From JAZQHR01 sp045540695 (GTDB lineage Bacteria > Bacillota > Clostridia > UMGS1810): 11,808 nt of DNA. Numbering within the stretch: the first letter of the stretch is position 1; each line of letters opens with the position of its first letter. Shown in pieces: positions 1-6,625 of the stretch. The DNA is taken from contig JAZQHR010000110.1 in the NCBI GenBank assembly GCA_045540695.1, forward strand, positions 1 through 11,808, written 5' to 3'. Position numbers and translations under genes: made by a program. The notes under the pieces were generated by a model. It was not told the DNA's origin, ran no database searches, and saw nothing but the letters and a program-made list of their open reading frames with translations.

Positions 1-68
1 GGTGTGATAACAAATAAGCTCATTACCATACATAGCACTATTGCAAGCGACAATGATTTTTTAAACAT
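1..68 (-). CDS. N-terminus of a secreted protein (partial, runs off the left edge)
   Basis: Only the first 22 codons are present. The ATG lies at 66-68 on the minus strand and is preceded at a short distance by a purine-rich GGGGGAAAG ribosome binding site (about 73-82). The visible residues are a short basic start (MFKKS) followed by an unbroken hydrophobic stretch, LSLAIVLCMVMSLFVI, which is a typical Gram-positive Sec signal peptide. The mature protein lies outside the window, so its function cannot be read. A cysteine at residue 13 lies inside the hydrophobic core and is not an obvious lipobox. Candidates by context are a secreted polysaccharide-degrading enzyme, a cell-surface protein or a solute-binding protein. 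It is divergent from the AraC-type regulator at 671 and has a long leader (69-about 383). Confidence 0.6.
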   Translation of the reverse strand, partial: MFKKSLSLAIVLCMVMSLFVIT

Positions 69-130
69 TTTTACTTTCCCCCTTAAATTTATTTTTATAT
101 ATGTAAGTAAAATGAATAAACTTTTACAAT

Positions 131-175
131 CCCTCCACCGCTAACGCGGTCCCCCTCCCTTTACACAAGGGAGGC
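131..175. repeat. Palindromic intergenic repeat, double hairpin
   Basis: Two adjacent perfect hairpins are visible: ACCGC/GCGGT (137-141 with 146-150, TAAC loop) and CCTCCCTT/AAGGGAGG (154-161 with 167-174, TACAC loop). They are G+C-rich in an AT-rich setting. This pattern resembles the dispersed small palindromic repeats common between genes in Clostridia; that family assignment is from memory. It lies within the presumed leader of the secreted-protein gene and could fold in the mRNA. Confidence 0.6.
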
Positions 176-197
176 TTAAATATGAGGTAAGCGTTCT

Positions 198-219
198 CCT
201 TCCCTTTAGGCAAGGGAGG
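198..219. repeat. Second half-copy of the CCTCCCTT palindrome
   Basis: CTTCCCTT (199-206) pairs with AAGGGAGG (212-219) around a TAGGC loop, with one G·U wobble. It is a degenerate copy of the 154-174 hairpin 45 bp away and lacks the neighbouring ACCGC/GCGGT hairpin. The two copies suggest a tandem or partly decayed repeat element. Confidence 0.5.
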
Positions 220-243
220 TAAATCAAAAAAATCTTTAGCGAA

Positions 244-315
244 AAATAAAAAAAGATAAGCATACGAAAATAAACCAAAGGCATTTATGTCTCCAATATC
301 TCCGTAACCTTATCT
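244..315 (-). ncRNA. Structured minus-strand leader element ending in a U-tract (possible attenuator or small RNA terminator)
   Basis: Read on the minus strand, AGATAAG (315-309) pairs with CTTATCT (260-254). After a 2x2 internal loop, TACG (306-303) pairs with CGTA (266-263). Inside is a further hairpin, ATAAA plus CC (288-284, 276-275 side) with GG plus TTTAT, closing a three-base loop. The outer stem is followed directly by TTTTTTTATTTTT (253-241). A stem followed by a T-tract is the form of an intrinsic terminator, and this one sits about 70 nt downstream of a strong minus-strand promoter. It could attenuate the gene at 68 or end a short RNA of about 130-140 nt. I do not recognise it as a known riboswitch class. 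Confidence 0.35.
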
Positions 316-362
316 AGTCAATACTCTATTAAGCTTTCATAATCGCCTTTTGCAAAATACAA

Positions 363-376
363 TTTTTGCGCAAAAA
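363..376. promoter_or_regulatory. Perfect 14-bp palindrome TTTTTGCGCAAAAA, with a neighbour TTTTGCAAAA
   Basis: TTTTTGCGCAAAAA (363-376) is a perfect inverted repeat, and TTTTGCAAAA (348-357) lies just to its left. Both fall a few bases to about 35 bases downstream of the predicted minus-strand start site (about 383), which would suit an operator. On the minus strand, GCAAAAATTG (369-360) is identical over 10 bases to part of the second half-site upstream of the regulator at 10743. Operator function is inferred. Confidence 0.35.
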
Positions 377-389
377 CCAACTTATATGT

Positions 390-419
390 ATTATAGCATA
401 AAACAATGAAACAAATCAA
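390..419 (-). promoter_or_regulatory. Minus-strand promoter, extended -10
   Basis: On the minus strand, TTGATT (419-414) is separated by 18 nt from a perfect TATAAT (395-390). The latter is preceded by TGC (398-396), giving an extended -10. Predicted start is near 383. It would drive the structured leader and then the secreted-protein gene starting at 68, giving a 5' leader of roughly 310 nt. Confidence 0.5.
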
Positions 420-561
420 GGGTTTTCGCAAAATTTGTTAGAAAATTCTAAAAAAAATTTCTCACACATATAAATTATAAAATATTGTTTCAATTCTTTC
501 TACAACTATATTGACAATTTTTATAACTATTTTGCAATAAAACTTTAAATCCATCAAGCAT

Positions 562-590
562 TTGACTTTTTTATTTCAAAGTGATATTAT
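562..590 (+). promoter_or_regulatory. Sigma-A-like promoter of the first AraC regulator
   Basis: TTGACT (562-567), a 17-nt spacer and TATTAT (585-590) give five of six matches at each box. The start site is expected near 597, leaving a leader of about 75 nt before the ATG at 671. This is stronger than the regulator promoters at 5669 and 10696. Confidence 0.6.
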
Positions 591-670
591 AATTATATTA
601 ACTCAACTTTTAATATAATATGCATATTTTGGCTATTTTTATAACTAAATTGACATTCGGAGATGTAATA

Positions 671-1534
671 ATGAAAACAGAAATCTTACATCCTACTCTG
701 GCTAATACAACCATACGAGTTCATAACGGAAGAAAAAGCAACTCAGAAGGTCGTTGGTTCGACTGGCATATGCACAATGAATTTGAACTTTTAATCGTAA
801 CCGAAGGCGAAAAAATATATTATATAGAAAATAATACATTCCCTCTTTGTGAAGGTGATATAATTTTTTTAAACAGTAACGTACCTCACAAAACCTTTCA
901 GCCGGGAAATTCAAGAAGCACACATGTGCAGTTTCAAGCAACCATCAATCCCGGTGATTTAGAAAAAAAGGATTTTCTGTTTCATTTTATAAACCATACA
1001 AGCACAGATATAGCAATTTTTAAAAAAGGTACTCCTATAAATGCTCAGCTTTCTGAGTGTATTATTAAGTCTTCAACAGAGCATGCTAAGCAGCTTCCAT
1101 CGTACGATTTGTTTATAAAAGGCTACGTATATCAGATACTTGCGATTCTTTACAGAAACAACATAATAAATAATCCGGAAGATTTCTTTTCTTCGCATAA
1201 CATAGAAAAGGTTTTACCGGTACTTAATTATATAGACAAGCATTTCGCAGAAAATGTAACACTTGATGAGATGAGCAGAATGCTAAACATAGACAAATCG
1301 TATTTTTGCAGAATATTTAAAAAAGCTGTTAATACAACATTCACCGACTATCTCAATTTCGTAAGAATATGCCATGCTGAAAAGCTTCTTACCACAACAG
1401 ACAAATCCATATCGGAAATATCATACCAAGTAGGTTTTTCATCGCTCGCATATTTCACCAAAACATTTAAAGAATATAAAAACTGCACTCCTAGCATATA
1501 TAAAAAAGCTAGTATGACAGAAATTGAAAAATGA
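671..1534 (+). CDS. AraC-family transcriptional regulator with N-terminal cupin
   Basis: Predicted 287-residue DNA-binding regulator. The ATG at 671 is preferred over an in-frame ATG at 620 because GGAG (659-662) sits 8 nt upstream and the added 17 residues look like read-through of leader. The N-terminal domain is a cupin-type sugar-sensing domain with H33-x-H35-xxx-E39 and a second motif ending in PH (P72-H73). The C-terminal 100 residues form the two helix-turn-helix AraC DNA-binding domain: first helix set around LDEMSRMLNIDKSYFCRIF, second with the family signature ISEISYQVGFSSLAYF followed by FKEYKNCTPSIYKK (to about residue 279). It is divergent from the truncated secreted-protein gene and convergent with the oxidoreductase operon. 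Likely targets are its divergent neighbour or the adjacent operon; the effector is unknown. Confidence 0.9.
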   Translation: MKTEILHPTLANTTIRVHNGRKSNSEGRWFDWHMHNEFELLIVTEGEKIYYIENNTFPLCEGDIIFLNSNVPHKTFQPGNSRSTHVQFQATINPGDLEKKDFLFHFINHTSTDIAIFKKGTPINAQLSECIIKSSTEHAKQLPSYDLFIKGYVYQILAILYRNNIINNPEDFFSSHNIEKVLPVLNYIDKHFAENVTLDEMSRMLNIDKSYFCRIFKKAVNTTFTDYLNFVRICHAEKLLTTTDKSISEISYQVGFSSLAYFTKTFKEYKNCTPSIYKKASMTEIEK

Positions 1535-1550
1535 AGATTTATTTAAATAA

Positions 1551-1579
1551 CAAAAAGCCAAGCATAGCTTGGCTTTTTG
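1551..1579. terminator. Bidirectional intrinsic terminator
   Basis: AAAAAGCCAAGC (1552-1563), ATA loop, GCTTGGCTTTTT (1567-1578) is a perfect 12-bp inverted repeat with an A-tract on one side and a T-tract on the other. It therefore works in both directions. It lies 17 bp after the AraC stop and 13 bp beyond the stop of the minus-strand oxidoreductase operon, and so ends both convergent units. Confidence 0.9.
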
Positions 1580-1591
1580 TTTATCCACCAT

Positions 1592-2560
1592 TTATAAAAT
1601 TACATCTTTATTAGTTTCGGCACTTTCGTATATTGCAAACATCGTATACATAGTATCCTTTACATCGTTTAAGCAAAGTTTAGAATCATTTACATACAAG
1701 TCGTAAAGTGTTTTTTCGTGTCCATTTCCCCAATATTTCTTAATAACATATTCCTCGGAATCGCTGCAAATATATTCTCTGTTTCTGTATAGCTTTCCGG
1801 CTATTACAGAAAAGGCATCTTTTCCATATACCACTTCAAATTCAACTCCTGAATTATATGGATATGCATTTGTACCAAAGAAAATGCCCTTTGCCCCATT
1901 TTCATATTCTATGTATGCAGTTACTGTGTCCTCAACCTCAATAACACCATTTAAAGAAAAATTATTCATAGTTGCCTTAACTATTTTCGCTTTTCCACCG
2001 AAATACATAAGAAAGTCAAGTGTATGGATTGTCTGATTGATAAGCACTCCTCCACCCTCGTACTCTTTAGTACCTCTCCATGCATCTGCGTTATAATAGT
2101 CGGCATCTCTGTTCCATGTCACAAGCCCTCTAAGAGCAGTAGGTTCACCTAAGTTTTCCTCTTTAGCTATACGTTTTATTTCCTCTATTGTTATATTTGT
2201 TCTGCATTGGATAATAGGGAAAATTTTTGTAACATCGTACTTTTCAAACAAAATATCAAGTTCTTCTTTTTTCATAGCTGCAGGTTTTTCAACAACAACC
2301 CTTTTTCCTGCATCAAGTGCTTTTGTTATCATCTCAAAATGCAAATAATGCGGAGTGCATATATGAACAAAGTCAACATTTTCATCCTTAAGACATTCAT
2401 CATAATCGTAAAAAGCTTTTGCGTTGTATTCTTTTGCAGCGCTATCAGCACGCTCTTTTACAATATCGCATATTCCGTATAAGGTAACACCTTCGATTTT
2501 ATCCAGTGCCATTGTGTGAACAGGCCCAATAGCACCATATCCTACAACTACTGCATTCAT
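1592..2560 (-). CDS. Gfo/Idh/MocA family oxidoreductase (fourth gene of the operon)
   Basis: 322-residue NAD(P)-dependent dehydrogenase-like protein, probably cytoplasmic. The N-terminal Rossmann fold has G7-Y-G-A-I-G12. The family lysine lies in the EKP motif (K92). The substrate-domain motif reads GGGVLINQTIHTLD, so His179 is kept but the usual catalytic aspartate four residues earlier is Asn175. An NQ variant at this point occurs in some Gfo/Idh groups, so loss of activity should not be assumed. Family substrates are cyclitols, sugars, sugar acids and UDP-sugars; the substrate here is unknown. It is the last gene of a four-gene unit, 42 bp after the preceding stop, with AGAGG upstream of the ATG, and it ends just before the bidirectional terminator. 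Confidence 0.88.
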   Translation of the reverse strand: MNAVVVGYGAIGPVHTMALDKIEGVTLYGICDIVKERADSAAKEYNAKAFYDYDECLKDENVDFVHICTPHYLHFEMITKALDAGKRVVVEKPAAMKKEELDILFEKYDVTKIFPIIQCRTNITIEEIKRIAKEENLGEPTALRGLVTWNRDADYYNADAWRGTKEYEGGGVLINQTIHTLDFLMYFGGKAKIVKATMNNFSLNGVIEVEDTVTAYIEYENGAKGIFFGTNAYPYNSGVEFEVVYGKDAFSVIAGKLYRNREYICSDSEEYVIKKYWGNGHEKTLYDLYVNDSKLCLNDVKDTMYTMFAIYESAETNKDVIL

Positions 2561-2602
2561 GTACCAAAACCTCTTTCTTTATGAAGTTATTTTTATGCCA
2601 TT

Positions 2603-3574
2603 TTATTTGTTTTCCGCATCTGCCGATTCCTGAATTTTTAATACCGATCTTTGCGACTGGATAATGCCTTTTGTTTTCATAATCGTATCTTTCCCCGCGA
2701 TCTCATCTATGAAAGCATTTAGATAATCTATATCACATTTTTCACATTCTATAATTTTTTCCGATTCTTTAAAAATATGAATAAAATTATCCTTATAGGC
2801 AAAACTCGCCATGCCTTTTGTTCCCCAGAAACAGAAGTTCCAGTATGTAGGCATATCAGGACATTTCGGCGCAGCATATGAAACATCTGCCATAACACGG
2901 ATGTTTTCCATTCTAAACATCATCTGTGCACCATCTTTAAACTGCTTTTCTTTTTTGGCAAAAGCATTAAAACATCTTGCACAGTCAATATGTGTCAAAT
3001 CTTTTCCAGTGATAAATTTTAAAAGATCTATTCCGTGTATCGCAATATCGTTTATAGTTCCGCCGTGTTTTCCCTCTTCAAAATACCACCACGGGCGGTT
3101 ACCATAATCAAGACAATGCTGTCCTGTAAATGAAATTATGTGAACATCGCCAAGTTCACCATCTTCTATCATTTTTTTAATTACTGCTGTTTGAGGCATA
3201 TATCTTAAATCAAACATACAGCATACTTCCAAACCCTTTTCTTCTGACAGCTTTTCAATTTCGTCAAGTTCTTGCATGTTTGTACAAATAGGCTTATCAC
3301 ATATTACATGTTTACCATGCTTTAGTGCATCGATAATCATTTTTCCGCGCTTACCGTAATAATCACCTATTGCAACAGCTGTTACATTTTCATCGTTTAA
3401 TACATCTTCGTAACTGCTATAATTAAAATCTATGCCGTGCGTTTCAGAAACTTTTTTTCTTTCTTCCTCGTTTTCTTCAAAACATCCAGTTATATTAACC
3501 CTCGGATTTTCCTTTGCCGATTTGTACAATCCGAAAATATGACTGTGTCTGAAGCCTGCAAATGCTAAATTCAT
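2603..3574 (-). CDS. Gfo/Idh/MocA family oxidoreductase (third gene, canonical catalytic residues)
   Basis: 323 residues from the ATG at 3574. An in-frame GTG at 3583 is rejected because it lies inside the AAGGTG ribosome binding site (3586-3581), correctly spaced for the ATG. The nucleotide-binding loop is unusual: GFRHSH follows the first strand instead of GxGxxG. The catalytic set is otherwise complete: Lys94 in CDKP, and Asp176 and His180 in the segment GGTINDIAIHGID. It is the only one of the four paralogues in this operon that keeps Lys, Asp and His together, and so the best candidate for a conventional sugar or polyol dehydrogenase. Cysteine is frequent (for example in CCMF and ECEKC) but no metal motif is evident. 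The substrate cannot be predicted from sequence. Confidence 0.88.
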   Translation of the reverse strand: MNLAFAGFRHSHIFGLYKSAKENPRVNITGCFEENEEERKKVSETHGIDFNYSSYEDVLNDENVTAVAIGDYYGKRGKMIIDALKHGKHVICDKPICTNMQELDEIEKLSEEKGLEVCCMFDLRYMPQTAVIKKMIEDGELGDVHIISFTGQHCLDYGNRPWWYFEEGKHGGTINDIAIHGIDLLKFITGKDLTHIDCARCFNAFAKKEKQFKDGAQMMFRMENIRVMADVSYAAPKCPDMPTYWNFCFWGTKGMASFAYKDNFIHIFKESEKIIECEKCDIDYLNAFIDEIAGKDTIMKTKGIIQSQRSVLKIQESADAENK

Positions 3575-3604
3575 AATTAACACCTTGCCTTTATAAAAAA
3601 TTTA

Positions 3605-4477
3605 TTATAGAACTATTTCTCTGTTTTCAGTATAAGCTTTGATTGTTGCGTCAAGAAGGTAAACAGGAGTTTTGAACTGTTTTTCTGTTTTATCTGCTTT
3701 TCCTGATTTTAACACTTCATAGTATGCTTTTAGTTCAGGTACAAAATAATCTTCAGGAAGTGTAATGATATCTGTTGTTACGCTATTACCTTTTGAATAT
3801 ATAGAAACTGAATATCCTGTTCCAAAATATCCGCTTACTGAAAAATCGTCATAATTGTAAATAGCGTGTACTCCGTTTTTATCTTTAACTGCTGTAACAC
3901 TCTTTACATCGTAACCGAAAACTGTTGTAACCATAGCAATAAGGTGCTGAGTATAGAACCAGAAACCACCGTAAGCGTTCTCAAGACTTGCAGGAGCTGT
4001 AACGTGACCGCCCATGATATCATCTTTATTTGCTTTTACATGTTCAGAAAGCTTCAACACAGTTTCAGGGTATTCAAGTGATGATGCACCACAAAGCACG
4101 CATCCACTTTTTTTAGCTAAAGCCACCATTTCTTCAAGCTCGTCCACAGAGCATGTAAATGGTTTGTCAACCCAAACGGTGATGCCTTTTTCGATATACT
4201 TCTTAGCATATTCAAAGTGCTTTCCGCCATGTCTTGTTGTAACCATAATGGCATCAGCTTCATCTAAAAATCTGTTATAATCATCTGAATATATAGGGCA
4301 ATCGCTTACCTTTTTCATTTCAGTTACGCCAATCTCAAATCCCTCTTCGTTAGGATCGCCGTACACACCGATAAGCTCAACATCGTCAAATATCTTTTTG
4401 CCATTCTTTGGTGCTAAAACCGATGCAAAGCATACTGAATGAGTGTTTTCAATTCCCATTATTGCAAGTTTAATCAT
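3605..4477 (-). CDS. Short, divergent Gfo/Idh/MocA-like oxidoreductase (second gene)
   Basis: 290 residues, shorter than the family's usual 320-390. The N-terminal strand is LAIMGIENTHS, lacking the glycine-rich GxGxxG loop and resembling the GxxxxH variant of the third-gene paralogue. The DKP motif is present (Lys105), as is a late GGFWFYTQHLI segment with His178, but the position of the catalytic aspartate is Phe174. The C-terminal beta-sheet domain is reduced. It may be a non-standard dehydrogenase, a subunit acting with a neighbour, or an enzyme using the fold without the usual hydride transfer. Start ATG is supported by AAGGAGG upstream. It begins 33 bp after the first gene and ends 30 bp before the third. 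Confidence 0.8.
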   Translation of the reverse strand: MIKLAIMGIENTHSVCFASVLAPKNGKKIFDDVELIGVYGDPNEEGFEIGVTEMKKVSDCPIYSDDYNRFLDEADAIMVTTRHGGKHFEYAKKYIEKGITVWVDKPFTCSVDELEEMVALAKKSGCVLCGASSLEYPETVLKLSEHVKANKDDIMGGHVTAPASLENAYGGFWFYTQHLIAMVTTVFGYDVKSVTAVKDKNGVHAIYNYDDFSVSGYFGTGYSVSIYSKGNSVTTDIITLPEDYFVPELKAYYEVLKSGKADKTEKQFKTPVYLLDATIKAYTENREIVL

Positions 4478-4510
4478 ATATATTCCTCCTTTCTGCCAAT
4501 AATCCTCTTA

Positions 4511-5581
4511 TTAAAATTTAACTGGTAACGGATTTTCCGCGTGAACCTGCTCAATGACGCTGATAACCATTGCTAAATCTTCTGGTTTTAGTGTCATTTC
4601 TTCGCCTTTTTCAATCACGTTATACATCATTTCATAAAATTTAGCTGTACCTACATCAAATGCTGTACCTACTACCTCACCGTCTTCCTCGTGAGTGATA
4701 AGAGTTTCACTGCAGTATGCAGGAAGTCCGTTTTCATCCTGTAATGATTCTAAGATAAGTTTCTGCTCAGGATTTTCTCCGTCAACGATATATTTCATTT
4801 CATATTTTGTTTGAGAAGATATAAGTGTTCCTTTTGAACCGATTATTTTAAGTAGTGGTGCAGAATATGCATCAGTTGAATGAATTTCAAGGTCGATAAC
4901 AGCTTTACCCGGTGCTGTCATAATAATTTTAGCATAGTCATCTGAGTCACCGCTTGAAATAACGTGGTCAAGCTTTGAATATACAACTTTGGTATTTTTG
5001 TCAAAATCTAAAAGTGATAGTGCATAACCAATTGGGTGCGGACCAGTGTTATAGATATTTCCGCCAAGCATCACCTGAACTGTCTGCCAGTCCCATCTTC
5101 TTGCAAAACCGTTATATGTAATATCTACCTGTTTGATATCGCCAAGCTTTCCGCTAGCGATTATCTCTTTTGCTTTAACAAAAAATGGTGCAAATAGTGA
5201 CTGCTGGAAAACTCCAAGTTTACATCCGTTTTCTTTTGCTATCTTTATAAGTGTATCACATTCATATCTGTTCTGTGCAAAAGGCTTTTCTGTAGAAATG
5301 TTAAATCCATGTTCAAGAAGGTCTTTTGCCACCTTAAAATGTTCATTTGAATAAGAGGCATTTACAACAAGGTCTATATCCTTTCTGTCGTAAAGGTCGG
5401 TGTAACTTTCGTATACTTCACAACCAGGATACTCCTCTTTTGCCCTTTCTCTTCTTTTCTCATCATACTCTACCACAGCTACCACATTATAAAGAGTATT
5501 TGCTTCGCTTTTAAAGTACAAGCCGTGAATATCTCTTCCACTTCTTCCCTGTCCGATTATAGCGACATTTAATTTTTTCAT
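4511..5581 (-). CDS. Gfo/Idh/MocA family oxidoreductase (first gene of the operon)
   Basis: 356-residue promoter-proximal member. It has a classical Rossmann loop G10-Q-G12-R-S-G15 and an EKPF motif with Lys99. The substrate motif is GGNIYNTGPHPIGYAL: His182 is kept, the catalytic Asp position four residues earlier is Asn178, and the Asp that usually follows the His (HxID) is Gly185. The C-terminal part is longer than in the other three and carries an acidic insertion around residues 270-310. The start is well supported by AGGAGGA (5594-5588) 6 nt from the ATG. It diverges from the AraC regulator at 5729 across a shared control region, so its transcription is probably controlled by that regulator. 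The substrate is unknown. Confidence 0.88.
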   Translation of the reverse strand: MKKLNVAIIGQGRSGRDIHGLYFKSEANTLYNVVAVVEYDEKRRERAKEEYPGCEVYESYTDLYDRKDIDLVVNASYSNEHFKVAKDLLEHGFNISTEKPFAQNRYECDTLIKIAKENGCKLGVFQQSLFAPFFVKAKEIIASGKLGDIKQVDITYNGFARRWDWQTVQVMLGGNIYNTGPHPIGYALSLLDFDKNTKVVYSKLDHVISSGDSDDYAKIIMTAPGKAVIDLEIHSTDAYSAPLLKIIGSKGTLISSQTKYEMKYIVDGENPEQKLILESLQDENGLPAYCSETLITHEEDGEVVGTAFDVGTAKFYEMMYNVIEKGEEMTLKPEDLAMVISVIEQVHAENPLPVKF

Positions 5582-5617
5582 TTGGATTCCTCCTATATTT
5601 TTTTGTGCTACAATTTT

Positions 5618-5646
5618 ATTTTAATTCTAATTTTATAAAAGGTAAA
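5618..5646 (-). promoter_or_regulatory. Candidate promoter of the oxidoreductase operon
   Basis: On the minus strand, TTTACC (5646-5641), 17 nt, TAAAAT (5623-5618). The -10 is good and the -35 weak, which fits a promoter needing an activator. The CAAAAA operator pair begins only 5 bp upstream of the -35 (5651), the usual position for an AraC-type activator contacting RNA polymerase. Confidence 0.4.
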
Positions 5647-5650
5647 TATT

Positions 5651-5688
5651 CAAAAATACGATTATATATTGCAAAAAGTACGATTATA
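5651..5688. promoter_or_regulatory. AraC-type operator: two direct half-sites
   Basis: CAAAAATACGATTATA (5651-5666) and CAAAAAGTACGATTATA (5672-5688) are near-identical direct repeats, differing by one inserted base. Their CAAAAA cores are 21 bp apart, two helical turns, as expected for tandem binding by an AraC-family protein with two helix-turn-helix units. The pair lies between the oxidoreductase operon and its divergent regulator. The binder is inferred to be the 5729-6553 product. Confidence 0.6.
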
Positions 5689-5697
5689 ATATATAAT
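5669..5697 (+). promoter_or_regulatory. Promoter of the second AraC regulator, overlapping an operator half-site
   Basis: TTGCAA (5669-5674), 17 nt, TATAAT (5692-5697). The -35 overlaps the start of the second CAAAAA half-site (5672), so bound regulator should block its own promoter, suggesting negative autoregulation. An alternative TATAAT lies at 5685-5690 with a poor -35. Confidence 0.45.
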
Positions 5698-5728
5698 ATC
5701 AATATACTCTATAAAAAGGAGAAAAATA

Positions 5729-6553
5729 ATGCGAGTAATACATCACAGTCAAAGTGAAAATATCTATTATGACCATACAATTTTCAATAATCCGCAGGAT
5801 AATGATTTCTATTTCCACACTCACGATATATGCGAGCTTATATTTTTAAAAAGCGGAAATGTTTCAGGAATTATCGGTGATAAAACTTATAAGCTTGATA
5901 AAAACAGCCTTATCATTTTCAGAGCAAACATTCCTCACAGAATAAGAATAGATGAAAATAGCGATTATGAACGTATTGATATCTTATTTGACGAAAATGC
6001 ATTGGCTAATGGTATTTTTTCTAAAATTCCTAATGATGTTGATTTATTAAGCCTTAGTGCAAATGACAATATCACAAATTTATTTAAAAAGCTCGAATAC
6101 TACTGCAAAAATTTTGAGGCATCTGATTTAAATTGCCTTATAACTAATATCGTTGAAGAAATTTTATTTAATCTGTATCTGGTTCGAAACGACGATTTTG
6201 ACTATCATTCGGATACGACCCACCCTGCCATCAGCAAGGCAATAGAATTTATAAATGCACACTACACTGAACCGATTACAATTGATGAAATATGCAAGGA
6301 AATATATATGACTAAAGGCCATCTGCATTATCTTTTTACGGAAAATCTGAAAATCACACCCAAAAAAATGATAAATATGAAAAGGCTTTCCAAGGCACAG
6401 AAGTTAATAAGTATGGGTGAAAAGCCTAGTGAAATATATACATCATGCGGATTTAGAGATTATGGCACATTTTTCCGTAATTACACAGCGTATTTTGGCT
6501 ATGCTCCTTCTGAAAAGGATAAAATTACAAAAGAACGAAAAATTGAATCGTAG
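5729..6553 (+). CDS. AraC-family transcriptional regulator
   Basis: 274-residue regulator. AAGGAG (5716-5721) precedes the ATG by 7 nt. The N-terminal cupin domain carries H30-T-H32-xxx-E36 and a later NIPHRI motif. The C-terminal AraC domain occupies about residues 165-265: first unit around TIDEICKEIYMTKGHLHYLF, second around PSEIYTSCGFRDYGTFFRNY with a terminal YFGYAPSEK. The second helix-turn-helix departs from the usual SxSYFSRxFK form, which may reflect a distinct half-site. It is divergent from the four-gene oxidoreductase operon, with tandem operator repeats between them, so it is probably that operon's local activator. It is convergent with the uxuA-nagA operon. The inducer is unknown but presumably a sugar or sugar acid. 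Confidence 0.9.
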   Translation: MRVIHHSQSENIYYDHTIFNNPQDNDFYFHTHDICELIFLKSGNVSGIIGDKTYKLDKNSLIIFRANIPHRIRIDENSDYERIDILFDENALANGIFSKIPNDVDLLSLSANDNITNLFKKLEYYCKNFEASDLNCLITNIVEEILFNLYLVRNDDFDYHSDTTHPAISKAIEFINAHYTEPITIDEICKEIYMTKGHLHYLFTENLKITPKKMINMKRLSKAQKLISMGEKPSEIYTSCGFRDYGTFFRNYTAYFGYAPSEKDKITKERKIES

Positions 6554-6625
6554 TTATTTAATTTAAATCAAATGAACCATATCAATAATCATAAAATACA
6601 AATAAAAAGCAACAATAATTTTTGC

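Larger units (their letters stand above)
69..670. other. Long intergenic region between divergent genes
   Basis: About 600 bp without a convincing gene. It separates the minus-strand secreted-protein gene from the plus-strand AraC regulator. From left to right it holds two palindromic repeats (131-174 and 199-219), a minus-strand stem-loop followed by a T-tract (244-315), two short palindromes (348-357, 363-376), a strong minus-strand promoter (390-419), an AT-rich stretch with nothing recognisable (about 420-560), and the regulator's promoter (562-590). A 13-bp direct repeat, ATTTTTATAACTA, occurs at 517-529 and 635-647. Confidence 0.6.

Noticed and set aside
131..219. CRISPR array
   Set aside because: There are only two hairpin-type copies with different flanks and no regular spacers or cas genes.
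131..288. Minus-strand 44-codon frame beginning MPLVYFRML
   Set aside because: It runs through the palindromic repeats and the T-tract of the leader; its hydrophobic look comes from T-rich codons.
309..385. Minus-strand stretch reading KLVFAQKLYFAKGDYESLIEY, then a stop, then LDKVTEILET, as a gene relic
   Set aside because: It looks protein-like but has no start or ribosome binding site. It also begins at the predicted transcription start and overlaps the RNA fold, so coincidence in AT-rich sequence is more likely.
620..670. Upstream ATG at 620 as start of the first AraC regulator
   Set aside because: No ribosome binding site precedes it, while the ATG at 671 has GGAG at the right distance and begins like a normal AraC N-terminus.
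3575..3583. GTG at 3583 as start of the third oxidoreductase
   Set aside because: The GTG is part of the AAGGTG ribosome binding site serving the ATG at 3574.
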